From Cristatella mucedo (lineage: Eukaryota > Bryozoa > Phylactolaemata > Cristatellidae): 64,000 bases of DNA. Each line of letters starts with the position of its first letter. Positions within the stretch are counted from its first letter, which is position 1. The notes under the pieces were generated by a model, which worked only from the letters and a program-made list of their open reading frames with translations, did not search any database and was not told the DNA's origin. Position numbers and translations under genes: made by a program. Shown here in pieces: positions 11,225 through 20,933 of this stretch. The DNA lies in assembly GCA_009760855.2 (NCBI GenBank), contig WPIO01000218.1, forward strand, positions 124,001 through 188,000, read 5' to 3'.

Positions 11225-11385
11225 ATTCTCTGTTACAGTTAACATTGCTAAAATTCGTGCTTGTTTATCAAGCATGATATTACTCACCATTCAATTGCAT
11301 TTCCATTTGCAGCAAATGTAAAGCGCCTAGAAAGAGATTGAGTTCTCTGAGGGTGCTTTATCAAATGCATTATTATTATTATTAA
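11225..11385 (+). mobile_element. LINE A 3' tail fragment (left arm)
   Basis: Matches the LINE A 3' end: AACATTGCTAAAATTCGTGC, then the tail block AAGCGCCTAGAAAGAGATTG and an ATT run ending near 11,383. Mirrored at 39,440-39,590. Confidence 0.85.
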
Positions 11386-11389
11386 GTGA

Positions 11390-11572
11390 GTATCTGAGCG
11401 TTTATCACCCTTGTTTGGCCTAGGTGATAAGGTGCTCACCTTAAAAATTGTTTGACCATTTTTTTACCTTTCCCCTGAGCGACCAGGTTTGTCCACTCAT
11501 GCCGTCCGACATAAGTAAAGCGCCTGGATAGCGAATACATTCTCTTAGGTAGCCCTTCATGGCATACTCTGA
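11390..11572 (+). repeat. SINE 1-like element (left arm)
   Basis: Has an A-box-like segment (TTGGCCTAGGTGATAAGG) and a tail AAAGCGCCTGGATAGCGAAT followed by TTCTCTTAGG. The mirrored copy at 39,030-39,200 preserves a better B-box. The tRNA-like head is assigned by comparison with the copy at 20,235. Confidence 0.55.
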
Positions 11573-11688
11573 CTTGACGAATTTTAAAATGAATCTTAAA
11601 ACGTGCCGGATTCATCGCACTATTTGCTGGCTCAGAAATATGTGCCTTTTGTGTACTTTTGTACTTTTGCTGACAATAGCTGGCAATT

Positions 11689-12365
11689 GTATCTCCGTCA
11701 GTAACTCCACAAAGTCATAAAGACCATGTGGGTGTTACGCAGGAGAGTTCTGTACAGCACACTCACAGCCTAAGCGGCTTTCGGTACGCATTCGGTAGCA
11801 CACAGACTTCGTCTCACGCAACAGAGAGAAAGTGGGAAGCATAGCAGATTTAGGAGAGCAGTTGAGGTAGTGAATAGCGTAGAAGTAGCAGTTCAGGACC
11901 GCTGAAAAAGATGTGCCATAGTCGGAGGTTGGAGAGTAGATGTCGTTGCGTAAAAATTGTGGAAGCGAGTTCCACAGTCTAGGACCTGCAGAGCTAAAGC
12001 TTCTGTCACCAACTGTCTTTAAGCGGAGGAATGGGACAGCTAATTTATTGTCCACACAGGACCTGAGGGTGCGAACAGGCTGAAACTGATGGAGCAGTTC
12101 AGCTAGGTACGAAAGAGCCAAGCCGTGGCGGGCCTTGTGGGTCAGCGTAAGAACTTTGCTCTGTATCCTTTGCTCAACCGGCAACCATCCTAGCTCTTTC
12201 AGCAAAGGTGACACATGCTCAAACCGCTGGGACTTGAAGACCAGCCTTGCAGCCATATTCATAGTCCGCTGTAGTGGCATAATAGCTTTCTTTGGTAGCC
12301 CTGCCAAAAGGGAATTACAATAATCAAGCCGAGACAGAACTAAAGAGCTAGTTAAATGACTGACA
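11689..12365 (-). mobile_element. LINE B 3' end, present only in the left arm
   Basis: A 213-residue open frame (11,735-12,376) encodes the C-terminal part of a non-LTR retrotransposon polyprotein: LVLSRLDYCNSLLAGLP, LGWLPVEQRIQSKVLTL and FSSAGPRLWNSLPQFLR. It is 5'-truncated, with its 3' end at about 11,689. The right arm has the uninterrupted target at 38,900-38,935, in the repeated GCTGACAATAGCTGACAATG sequence, so this copy inserted after the inverted duplication arose. Confidence 0.9.
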
Positions 12366-12448
12366 ATAGCTGACAATGCGCACGCTGCTCCTAATCATTC
12401 AGCATCAGATCACGGAAAGGGCTTAGAAAGGCGTTTGGGTGTCTTCCG

Positions 12449-12833
12449 GTGCTTTACAAATGTCATATTAATGGTGCATTTATTGGTGTTACTCATAGTA
12501 CCCTCGTGCTTGATTCGATAACCTCCGCAAAAGACATCTTATTAAAAATATTTATCGTTAGTATGGTTTATGGTTCGTTGCCATTTATTGCCTTGCTGAT
12601 AGCACTGCTGCTACTTCATGGCCGTTTTGTTAAGCGCGTTGTGGCCATTTTATGGCCCGGCGGCATTTACGGCACTGAGGCAAGTTTATGATGGCCCGTT
12701 GACACGCGTGGCGCGTGTGGACGCGTTTATACGGTGGTGCGGGGTTATCAGGGCGACGAGTCACAACATAGGGCGATACCTGGGTTCTGCTCTTAGTCGA
12801 AAGCCGCCGCAGCTGGTTGGTGGTGGGAAATAG
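12449..12833 (+). pseudogene. Left-arm copy of the 127-residue membrane-protein-like ORF, frameshifted
   Basis: Counterpart of the intact ORF at 38,437-38,820. Here an indel near 12,605-12,620 splits it into a frame covering 12,449-12,691 and another covering 12,618-12,833. The hydrophobic region spans the break. No family recognised. Confidence 0.5.
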
Positions 12834-13070
12834 CCGCCGAGCCCGGTTCCGGTGGGAGGTCGAACATATCTATTTCAGCGTTTGGCAGCGATCGAGTTTA
12901 ATTGGTTAGCCGCTCTAGGCGGTAGAAGGCCTCGCCCGAACGAAAGCGGTCTGGAATACTTGGCCGGAATCAGAGAATCGAAGGACGTAAACGCGAGTGG
13001 CAAAACAGAGCCCTTCAACTAGACGGAGGCTCAGGATGACGAGTTCGCCCTCTGCCATAACCACGTTATT
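12834..13070. other. Arm sequence, nothing recognised
   Basis: GC-moderate stretch mirrored at about 38,215-38,435. No gene or site identified. Confidence 0.3.
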
Positions 13071-13200
13071 CATGTTGTTTATCAATCATGATATTACTCA
13101 CCATTCAGTTGCAATTCCCTTTGCAGAAAATGTAAAGCGCCTAGAGAGAGATTGAGTTCTATGAGGGCGCTTTACCAAGTGCATTATTATTACTATTATT
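13071..13200 (+). mobile_element. LINE A 3' tail fragment (left arm)
   Basis: TATTACTCACCATTCAGTTG-type pre-tail, then the tail block and an ATT run ending near 13,200. Mirrored at 38,075-38,205. Confidence 0.85.
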
Positions 13201-13244
13201 CACATCGACTGTAAGCTCGATACAATCGACCGACGGATAGACAC

Positions 13245-13400
13245 GCAGTCCCATCAATGACAGCCAATGGCGGAGAGGGGAGGACTGAATGGGTCACAGC
13301 CCCGCCCCAATTATCCACCTTATGGAGCGGGGCCAGGTGTATGGAGCCAATGAGAGGAGGTAATTTCTAATTTCGGTTTTCCAGAGGGGGAGGCTGAGCA
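13245..13400. promoter_or_regulatory. CCAAT/GC-box cluster, promoter-like (left arm)
   Basis: Two CCAAT motifs in GC-rich context (CAGCCAATGGCGG near 13,261 and GAGCCAATGAGAGG near 13,346) flank a GC box (CCCCGCCCC, near 13,302). This is a common make-up of animal promoters. No confident gene starts downstream. Mirrored at 37,915-38,020. Regulatory function is inferred only. Confidence 0.25.
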
Positions 13401-13975
13401 ACTGGGTCGGGCGGCGCGCTTTCGTCGCTCAGATTAAGGAACCGTATAAACCATACATACCAAAAGAACCGTACCAACCAACCATACCAAAAGAAGATCC
13501 CAATGGTACAGAGGAACAAGATTAACTTCGCAGGCGGAGCTCAGCAGCCTGCGGCGGGCTTTCGCCGCTAAGGTCAAAGACTTTTCCAGCTAGGCTGCGG
13601 TCGTAACTGTTCACGCTGAGCTTAGAAGATCGCGCGGATCGCACGAACGCTCGAGCAGAGCGGCTTTCAGTAGAGCGTGCAGTCCTTATTTTTAAAAGAA
13701 TAATTCAATAGAGCATGCCTTTATGTTCCTTGAGGTCTTAAGAGGGCAGCTCGGCCCCGCCTTCGCCGTGCGGCTTGAGGCTCTTCAAATTAGGAGGTAT
13801 GAACTATTTTAATGGGGGTGGAAGCTTTGAAAGGGCCTCCTTCATTTGCAGAGTATCGGGCTTTCAGAAAATCTGCTAATTATAAATGGTACAAAGGTGT
13901 CGGAAAGCCTTGCGATCTTCACCTCTTGTTAAACCCCCTTTTTGTGTCTTCCGGAACAAGTATACCGAAAGAGTA
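13400..13975. other. Arm sequence with short direct repeats
   Basis: Contains a short repeated element (CATACCAAAAGAA twice near 13,460-13,495) and AT-rich sequence. The right arm encodes an open 65-residue frame at the mirrored position (37,297-37,494), broken here. No family recognised. Confidence 0.35.
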
Positions 13976-14080
13976 AATATAATAATAATAATACACTTGT
14001 TATAGCACCCCGCGAAACTCAATCTCTTTCTAGGCACTTCACATTTGCTGCAAAGGAAGCACGATTACCTTTGGACTAGA
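13976..14080 (-). mobile_element. LINE A tail fragment, reverse orientation (left arm)
   Basis: AATAATAATA followed by a diverged reverse tail block (CTCAATCTCTTTCTAGGCAC) and TTGCTGCAAAGGAAG. Mirrored at 37,190-37,295. Confidence 0.75.
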
Positions 14081-14157
14081 TCATAAAATTAGAGCTGCCA
14101 AAGGAGGCTCGAGCTGTTAGACCAATTACAGCTGCCAAAGAGCTTGCTAAAAGTTAT

Positions 14158-14345
14158 GTAATGTATCTCCGTCTGTAACTCCACAAAGCCATAAAGACCA
14201 TGTGAGTGTAACGCAGGAGAGTTTCGTATAGTGGACTCACAGACTAAGCAGCTTTGGATAGGCATTCGGTAGCCAACAGACATCATCTCACGCAGCAAAG
14301 AGAATGTGAGAAGCTTAGCAAAGTCTCGAGAGTAGTGTACTATCA
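14158..14345 (-). mobile_element. LINE B 3' end, minus copy of an inverted pair (left arm)
   Basis: 3' terminus TGTATCTCCGTCTGTAACTC followed by the C-terminal coding segment ending in a frame with SLLREMMSVGYRMPIQS. It faces the plus copy at 14,430. Mirrored at 36,925-37,112. Confidence 0.8.
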
Positions 14346-14429
14346 AGCATTTTACAATAAATTTAAAGTAATTAAGAACAACTGCGCCGTCTTTGTTAAA
14401 ATAGCTTGGATGACTCCCGGTTGATCAAT

Positions 14430-14925
14430 GGATACTGAGTACAGGTTTCACGCTGACCCACTAGGTCCGCCATGGCTTTTCTTCTTCACATCTAGCTTAA
14501 TTGCTGCACCAGTTTAGTCTCCTCACGCTCTCAAGTTCTGTCTGGATAATACATTAGAGGTTCTGTTACTTCACTTAAAGACCATGGGCGACAGCAAATT
14601 TAGCTCTGCAGGATTCTAGACTGTGGAACTCACTTCCGCAGTTCTTACTAAGCGACATTTACATTACTGTTGCCAACTATAGCACATACTTTCCAGCCGT
14701 CTTGAGCTACTACTTCCATACTATTTGCTACCTCAACTGCTCTCCTGACTCTGCTAGTCTTCACACTTTCTCTGTATTGCGTGAGCTAAAGTCTGTTGGC
14801 TACCGAATGCGTACCGAAAGCCGTCTAGGCTGTGAGGTCGCTATACAAAACCCTCCTGGGTGGTCGCTATACAAAACCCTCCCTTCGTGGCTTTATATAG
14901 TTACAGACGGATATAAAACTGCTGT
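14430..14925 (+). mobile_element. LINE B 3' end, plus copy of an inverted pair (left arm)
   Basis: Decayed C-terminal coding region. A frame with [20 protein letters not shown] is readable at 14,702-14,977. The 3' end is at a TTACAGACGGATAT-type terminus. A small internal duplication of CAAAACCCTCC occurs near 14,845-14,885. Mirrored at 36,362-36,870. Confidence 0.75.
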
Positions 14926-15227
14926 TGATTGTTGTAATAATGTAATGCACGGCTCACTAAAACTGGTGTACTGTTAAGCATTCCTTAAAAGTCAGCCAAA
15001 AAGATAAATTCTGAATGGTGAGGAGCCACGTGACTTGCCGCTCGCCAGATGCCCGTTAAGCATAAGGTAACGTGTGGGCACAAGTGGAAAATTCCGTAAT
15101 TATTCCGTAAAGGTCAGCCATAACGATAAATTCTGCACACCAAGTGGAAAATTCAATCCTGGAGCTCCCTTATCTTCAAAGAGTGAAGATTTTTGGTTTC
15201 GCGCGGATTCAGGTTGGCTCTACAAGT
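14926..15227. other. Arm sequence with a repeated GTCAGCC-GATAAATTCTG motif
   Basis: The motif occurs twice (near 14,990 and 15,113), each after a TTCCTTAAAA/TTCCGTAAAG-type start. It may be a small degenerate repeat. Mirrored at about 36,060-36,300. No gene seen. Confidence 0.3.
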
Positions 15228-15347
15228 TAATAATAATTCATTTGTATAGCGCCCCAAGAGAACTAAATCTCTATCCAGGCGCTTCACATATGCCTCAGGG
15301 CTCGAGCCCACGACCTCAGCCAGACCTTGGTCTGACGGTTAGCACAA
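15228..15347 (-). repeat. SINE 1, 5'-truncated, present only in the left arm
   Basis: Reverse-oriented SINE 1: tail at the left (AATTCATTTGTATAGCGCC, then AAATCTCTATCCAGGCGCTT) and a B-box (GGGCTCGAGCCC on the minus strand). The right arm at 36,025-36,060 is continuous through this site, so the insertion postdates the duplication or was lost from the right arm. Confidence 0.75.
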
Positions 15348-15993
15348 GCTTTCGAAAAAACGCCAGGGCAAACGAGACCAAAGCAAGGTGCCGAGCGAAC
15401 ATGGCGACGAGCAGTAGAGCGGAAACTAAAGTGCGGCTTGGCAGCGGATACTAAATTGTGGTGTCGCAGCGGAAAGCGTGGCAGCACGTTCGCGCGGTTG
15501 ACTGGACCCGAGGAAATCCCTCCACGCCTTGGATATTGACATAAATCCAGACAGAACCGGAACAATGATTAGCCGTTCCCGACTATCGATACAATAGAAT
15601 TAAGAAATCTATCGGACGCTATCAAGCTAAATTTAGCAGCTGGGCTAGAATTCCGCTTTTCCAGGGTCGCCAATATATTTATTTACATTTGCATACTTTA
15701 TCAAGTGTGTTTTTGTTATTTTTATTATTTGCAATTCTAACTTTTACCGATTGACATATCGTGTGTTAGATTTGCGTTGGTTACACACTGAAGCAGCTGA
15801 TTGTATAATGAAGAACTACCGGAACTTACCCATAAGTCTTATCTTGACATGAAGTTGTTTTCTCAACTAAATATTTGAATACGGCATAAGATAATTTTTT
15901 AATTCGACCTCAATGATCGAGACCCTGTTAAATGCTAGAATTTACGAAACGACCGACAAGATAGCCAATGACCGGGGAGCTAAGAACGCCGTA

Positions 15994-16371
15994 TTATCCA
16001 GCTGAGTATCTGACTAGTAGGCGCTGCTGCAATACACCTTTCACACGCTGGCTGTTCAGTCCGTAGATGAACGGATAGCTGACAGGATTATTTGAAATGC
16101 AGAGCAAGCAAAACGCGAGTCGGTGGATCGTATGAGAACGGGCAAATGCACGAGCCGAGAGGACGCGCCACAGACGGACGCCTGCTGACCGAGTGCCGTG
16201 GGCTGGCGTCCCCGACGGTTGACTCTCGTTGTGCAGCTGCAGGTACCTGCAGTGACGCCAAGAACGCGTGTGTGGGTGCGCGCTCGGTCGCGTCCCACAG
16301 ACCAAGCCTATATTTCTTGAAGAACGACTACAATGATCCGTATGCAGATGAGGACCCCTACGAGAATGCAT
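15994..16371 (-). pseudogene. Rhodopsin-family GPCR end, degraded (left arm)
   Basis: Minus-strand 125-residue frame ending with CISNNPVSYPFIYGLNSQR, matching the TM7 NPxxY motif plus the helix-8 entry of class A G-protein-coupled receptors. A second frame holds CGASSRLVHLPVLIRSTDSR, which resembles the end of TM6. A third holds a hydrophobic run of Ile/Val residues. The receptor-like signal is therefore spread over frames, which indicates a pseudogene. A near-identical copy lies on the plus strand at 35,007-35,450. Confidence 0.45.
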
Positions 16372-16639
16372 ATGATTTTTAAGACGAAGAAGGAGCAGAC
16401 CAGGGTAGCTTTTAAGAAAGAATTGCGAGACGGTATACTACTCACTGCACTTTACGATTATGCTCACTTAAGTCTCGATGTCTTCGTAGTATACTAAATA
16501 CATAAGAAAATTTCCATGTGAATATAAATGAAACACCATTGAATGGAAGCCGTTCTAGAATAGATTTACGAAATGTAGAATTTTATAAGCAGAGCCAGTA
16601 GCCAGTGACGTCTTTTAATGTATAGTACTGTTTTGATTA
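16372..16639. other. Arm sequence, nothing recognised
   Basis: Mirrored at 34,750-35,010. No supported gene. Confidence 0.3.
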
Positions 16640-16768
16640 GGGGAACCTGGTTTGACCCACTGGTTAAGGGGCCCCGATCGTGGTCAAGGGCTCGAGCCCT
16701 GTGGGATATGTGAAGCGCTTGAATAGAGGTTAGGTTCTCTTAGCTTGCTATACAAATGAATTATATTT
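16640..16768 (+). repeat. SINE 1 (left arm)
   Basis: CCCACTGGTTAAGGGGCCCC is the A-box-like part, GGGCTCGAGCCC the B-box, and GTGAAGCGCTTGAATAGAGG the tail. Mirrored at 34,612-34,745. Confidence 0.75.
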
Positions 16769-18058
16769 TTACTTTAAGTCAATGTAGCTAGCACTTGGTC
16801 TATGAAAGAAGCTCTCTGGGGGAATGAAGTTGCTGATTTCTATACACCCCATTTTTTATCTTTTGACTTGATTGATCCTTGCTGCAGGTGTAGCTTTACA
16901 CTATAATTGACTTCTTGTCAGAGCTTACATAGTTATGATGCCTTTGACAGTGGACAGAAAATCTGACGCAGACTGTGGGTCTCCGACATAATTACTCAAG
17001 TCACTGCTAGATGCACACTATTTGCAATCACATTTTATAAATTACTGTACTTGCCAGGTTGAGACCATTATCTGTATGTAAATGGTTATCTCATCGTATT
17101 GAATTTCCCGAAGACTGTGGCTTTATCGAAGTCATTCTGCAAAGAGTTTCAGATTTTTTCAGAATGTGACCAAGAGCTCTACATCTGCTCAACTAGCCTT
17201 GTTTGCTACCAGAACCATATTGCATTGATTTCGTAGCTTCGATCTATTTTGGTCACCGTATTGACAAGCCCTTCTTGCAAGTCAAATATCTTCAGCAGTT
17301 TCTGGAGTTCTTGGCTATTAAAACTGATTTGGCTCTCTTACTTAGTCGCTCGCGAGGCATTGCCAATTAGCAAAAAAACGTGCCTCTGCATACGATATAG
17401 AGAGGCCATTTTGGATTAATAATGTCACTGCCTAAGGCTCTCATTGAAACCCCCACCCCCGTGGCCCAAATTTCCCTTAACTTATTTTCTTGCTCACGCT
17501 GACTACTCTGAGATAGTTAGCCACAACATTTAGCCGGTTTAGTAGCTCCCACTGCGTTATGCCGACTACTGCTTCTGCCATTTTTGGTTAGATGCTCGCT
17601 CTGACCTTCTCCACTCCGCGAGACTTCGATTTCAGGTAGGCTTATTTGATAACAAGTAGATCTGCAATCGAACCAAGTAGAGCTGTAGTGCTACGTCAAA
17701 GAGTAAGTGCATATATTTTCCGCGTAATTGAATTTATTTTCAACCAAAAAATGCCTGGGATAAATTGATTATCGCAAAACGGCACAGCTGCTGTAATTTT
17801 GACACTAATTATATCGACTATAAAAGAGATTAAAGACATGCTAGTTATATATTGTCTGCGAAAATTTAATTTTTGACTAAATTATGAAATAAAGACTGAA
17901 GGAAAAAATGATTTTTTGACTTCGCACATCACATCACAACGGTAGAATTGATTAATTAGAAAATTAATACGGAGTAGTTTGCATTTATTTTGGCCTGTCC
18001 GAAAATTTTGATTGCTATGGCACTTACGGAGACTTGAAGAGTCTCCTTAGAGATTGTT
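16769..18058. other. Arm sequence without recognised genes
   Basis: About 1.3 kb of AT-rich sequence, mirrored almost base for base at 33,320-34,610. No ORF of note and no repeat family identified. Confidence 0.4.
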
Positions 18059-18228
18059 TCACTGCGGTCTGTTTTAAGGAACAGAGGTCAATAGCTTACA
18101 CAAAGAGACCAAGGTCGCAGGCTCAAGAACGACTGCATATATTAAGCACATGGATAGAGACGATTCTCTCTTAGGGCGCTCTGAAAAGGATTTATACTCG
18201 CGCATGGCCCTATTCGATTGGCTCCTCC
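18059..18228 (+). repeat. SINE 1-like relic at the inner edge of the left arm
   Basis: AGGTCAATAGCTTACACAAA, then GCAGGCTCAAGAACGACTGC (B-box-like) and an AGCACATGGATAGAGACGAT tail. It ends where arm similarity stops (18,228). Mirrored at 33,147-33,315. Confidence 0.5.
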
Positions 18229-18565
18229 ACCAGGCCAAGCATCGTACCACCTGCTTGTCGGAATCCAACAATCTACCAATACCTCCTACAAACATCAAAT
18301 CCTTTGGAGACCGTTCATTTAGTTCGTATGCTGGAATACGATGTTTTATTACACATACTAGTTTAATAATAATGATAGCGATACATCATCTGTGGGGAAC
18401 GCTATGAGAGCTGCATTCTTGTCTAGGCACTTTTTATCGTCGGGAAAGGAAGCATGAGAAATGATTAGCGACAACACCAGGCTCACATTTAAGCATTTGC
18501 ATAAGCACGACAATTGTAAAGCGCCTAGAGAGAGATTGAGTTCTCTGAGAGCGCTTTATCAAGTG

Positions 18566-18601
<36 letters not shown>

Positions 18602-18960
18602 GCTCCCAGAGCCTGAAACTCCCTCACGACTTGCATCAGAACATCCCCTGACTTGACTACATTTAAAAAGAATTTTAAAACGCTCCTATTTAGGACAGCA
18701 TTTAGTATGTCCCTCTGATTCGACCTTCATGTGCTTATGCTTGCTGACACTGTGCATGCTGCCACTAACCATATTTGCATGCTGATCCTGTGCATGTCAA
18801 CCCTAACCATGTTAGTTGTTTTGTTTGCTTATCAAGCATGATATTACTCATGATTCGTCGCGTTTCCCTTAGCATCAAATGTGAAGAACTTAGAAAGAGA
18901 TCAAGTTCTCTCAGGGCAGTTTATCAAGTGCATTATTATTATATTATTATTATTAAAGTT
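18229..18960 (+). mobile_element. LINE A 3' end, interrupted
   Basis: Coding segment CCAGGCCAAGCATCGTACCA to about 18,345, then an insertion (18,346-18,600) that itself carries a LINE A tail block with a long ATT run. The C-terminal coding part and 3' region resume at 18,600 and end at an ATT tail near 18,955. A nested arrangement. Confidence 0.75.
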
Positions 18961-19069
18961 CACAACTGGCTACTCAACCTGCTGCTGCTGAAATCTTTGA
19001 TCGTCTGAAGAGGCCCACTGTGATCCTGGTAGGCTTAAAAAAAAGTTTGCATTTCATAGAATGGATAGC

Positions 19070-19255
19070 ATATGCATCTCCATCTGTAAGTCCATGAAGA
19101 AACAAAAACTATGAACCTGTTACACTGGAAGGTTTTCTGTAGAGCTCTCAATGCCTAATCGGCTTTCAGTAATAAATCCGGTAGCCAAATTAATTCATTT
19201 GAGGAAACAAATCGAAAGCATAGCTAAGGCATTAGAGCTGTTAGTAAGGCCGTTA
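19070..19255 (-). mobile_element. LINE B 3' end relic
   Basis: Diverged match to the LINE B terminus (GCATCTCCATCTGTAAGTCC) continuing through a CCTAATCGGCTTTCAGTA segment. Too decayed to translate. Confidence 0.6.
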
Positions 19256-19574
19256 TCGAGTGCTCGGATTTATAAGCGATCTAACTAAGCTAGTGGGGTT
19301 AGTTTTTCGATCGTCAGAAGTACGATGGCAAATAAAAATAGAAATACATCTGATATAGCATCCTCGGAGTGCTCGTTCTCTATTTCTAGGATCTTTACAT
19401 TTGCATCAGCTTTTAGACCTCTCGGCAAGATCATGTCACATGATTTGATTGCCTGCATTAAAGTGAAACAGCTAGGGCGAAGAGATGTTCTGCAGGTCAG
19501 CCGTAAAACTACTGAAGCAAAGGTACCAGTAGCCTCTCAAATGGTGTGCTAAGCATTGTACCGTTATGCCATCA

Positions 19575-19695
19575 CAGCTGACCGAAGTAAAGTCACCTAC
19601 TTTCAGCTACATATTATTCAAGAATTCCGGCTTGCTTAGACAGGGATACTACATCTAAATAGGTCCGTGCATTTGTGACATGCCATTTCCCTTTT
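19575..19695 (+). mobile_element. LINE A internal relic
   Basis: Decayed copy of the segment at 8,550-8,650, e.g. CCTACTTTCAGCTACATATT and AGACAGGGATACTACATC. Confidence 0.55.
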
Positions 19696-20233
19696 TATAC
19701 CACACTGTTTACTAGCTGATCTTGTCATCAGGCCCTTCATTTTGAAGAACTTCTAGCCCTATTAGGACCGGAATATGAGCAACTGCATGCACTTGTGCCT
19801 GAAGCAAGGTATTTCCCCAGTAGGCAAACATACCAAAATGAAAGGAGGGAAATTCCCCCAATTAATGCTGCCTATGCTGCCAAGACTGGCTCAGAACCAG
19901 TACAAATTGAGAATCTAGTTTGTCTACTTTGTATCGAATACTTATGCCCCTACTAGGTCCGGAATCTAAATGGTATTCACATACAATTTTCAAAATGTAT
20001 CTATTACCACTGAAGTCAAACTGTGTAGTAGGCATAAGGTATTATGGCAGCAGCCTTTTTGTTTGCTGACTAGTAGATATCAACTGGCTAGTTGATATCA
20101 GTAGCAGATACAAACTGGCTTGAATCAAAGGTCTGGCTCACATGCTGCTTTAGCAGCTGCAGCCACAGTGAAGCAATTCAACTGTCCTAGCCTTTTGTAG
20201 GGCCATCAAAATATTTCGTACTGTCAAGTTGCC
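19696..20233. other. Diverged repeat-rich sequence
   Basis: Contains an older relative (near 20,130-20,230) of the 319-bp unit duplicated just downstream, recognisable by AGCAGCTGCAGCCACA. No gene. Confidence 0.4.
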
Positions 20234-20234
20234 G

Positions 20235-20372
20235 AGCTGGTTTGGTCTAGCGGTTAAGGTGCTCGCCCCGACCAAGTTTTGACTGAGGTTGTGGGCTCGA
20301 GCCCCGAGGCATATGTGAAGCGCCTGAATAAAGATTAAGTTCTCTTGGGGTGCTATATACATGAATTATATA
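20235..20372 (+). repeat. SINE 1, best-preserved copy
   Basis: tRNA-like head with A-box TGGTCTAGCGGTTAAGG and B-box GGGCTCGAGCCCC, about 50 bp apart, as in Pol III promoters. The tail GTGAAGCGCCTGAATAAAGA then TTAAGTTCTCTTGGGGTGCT closely follows the LINE A 3' tail. Its 3' half lies inside the first unit of the tandem duplication. Confidence 0.85.
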
Positions 20373-20933
20373 TTTTTAAAATTTTTTTTAAGTTGCCTCG
20401 CTTACATCTTGGCTTTGAAGAAAGCAAGAACACCACTGCCTATCTTTTAGATTTACATTTTGAAAGGTTACTCTCACCTGGTGCCCTAGCAGCTGCAGCC
20501 ACAATGAACAAATTCAACTGGCCAATGCTTGTTTAAACCATTGAAATATGCTTAACTGTCAAGTTGCACAGCTAACCTCTTTGCTTTGAACGCAGCATGA
20601 CCCATACTGTCAGGCTCGAGCCCCGAGGCATATGTGAAGCGCCTGAATAAAGATTAAGTTCTCTTGGGGTGCTATATACATGAATTATATATTTTTAAAA
20701 TTTTTTTTAAGTTGCCTCGCTTACATCTTGGCTTTGAAGAAAGCAAGAACACCACTGCCTATCTTTTAGATTTACATTTTGAAAGGTTACTCTCACCTGG
20801 TGCCCTAGCAGCTGCAGCCACAATGAACAAATTCAACTGGCCAATGCTTGTTTAAACCATTGAAATATGCTTAACTGTCAAGTTGCACAGCTAACCTCTT
20901 TGCTTTGAACGCAGCATGACCCATACTGTCAGG
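20296..20933. repeat. Perfect tandem duplication, 2 x 319 bp
   Basis: Unit 1 (20,296-20,614) and unit 2 (20,615-20,933) appear identical throughout. Each begins inside the SINE 1 B-box and carries the SINE tail plus about 240 bp of flank. The identity implies a very recent event, ongoing homogenisation or an assembly artefact. The identical 63-residue frames in each unit have no protein-like features. Confidence 0.9.

Larger units (their letters stand above)
8125..18228. repeat. Left arm of a ~10-kb imperfect inverted duplication
   Basis: Nearly the whole interval is reverse-complementary to 33,147-42,702. Anchor pairs (left/right): 9,365/41,455; 10,000/40,815; 11,225/39,590; 12,450/38,818; 13,205/38,065; 14,345/36,930; 15,550/35,838; 16,370/35,018; 17,000/34,400; 18,000/33,370. 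The inner junction is sharp at 18,228/33,147. Similarity is high but not perfect, with base changes and several arm-specific insertions. The outer limit in the right arm is the broken LINE A end at about 42,702. Confidence 0.9.

Noticed and set aside
9486..11277. CRISPR array or real genes in the GGCAAT array
   Set aside because: Repeats are degenerate, of unequal spacing and in eukaryotic context; the short frames (60-130 codons) follow the repeat and lack domains.
16092..16382. 96-codon plus-strand frame ending in an acidic Asp/Tyr-rich tail
   Set aside because: It is antisense to the GPCR-like reading; acidic codons are the complement of Ile/Val codons. I kept the strand with the NPxxY signal, though either could be chance.
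20345..20855. Two identical 63-residue ORFs
   Set aside because: They are copies of one frame in the 319-bp tandem repeat, beginning in the SINE tail; no protein signal.
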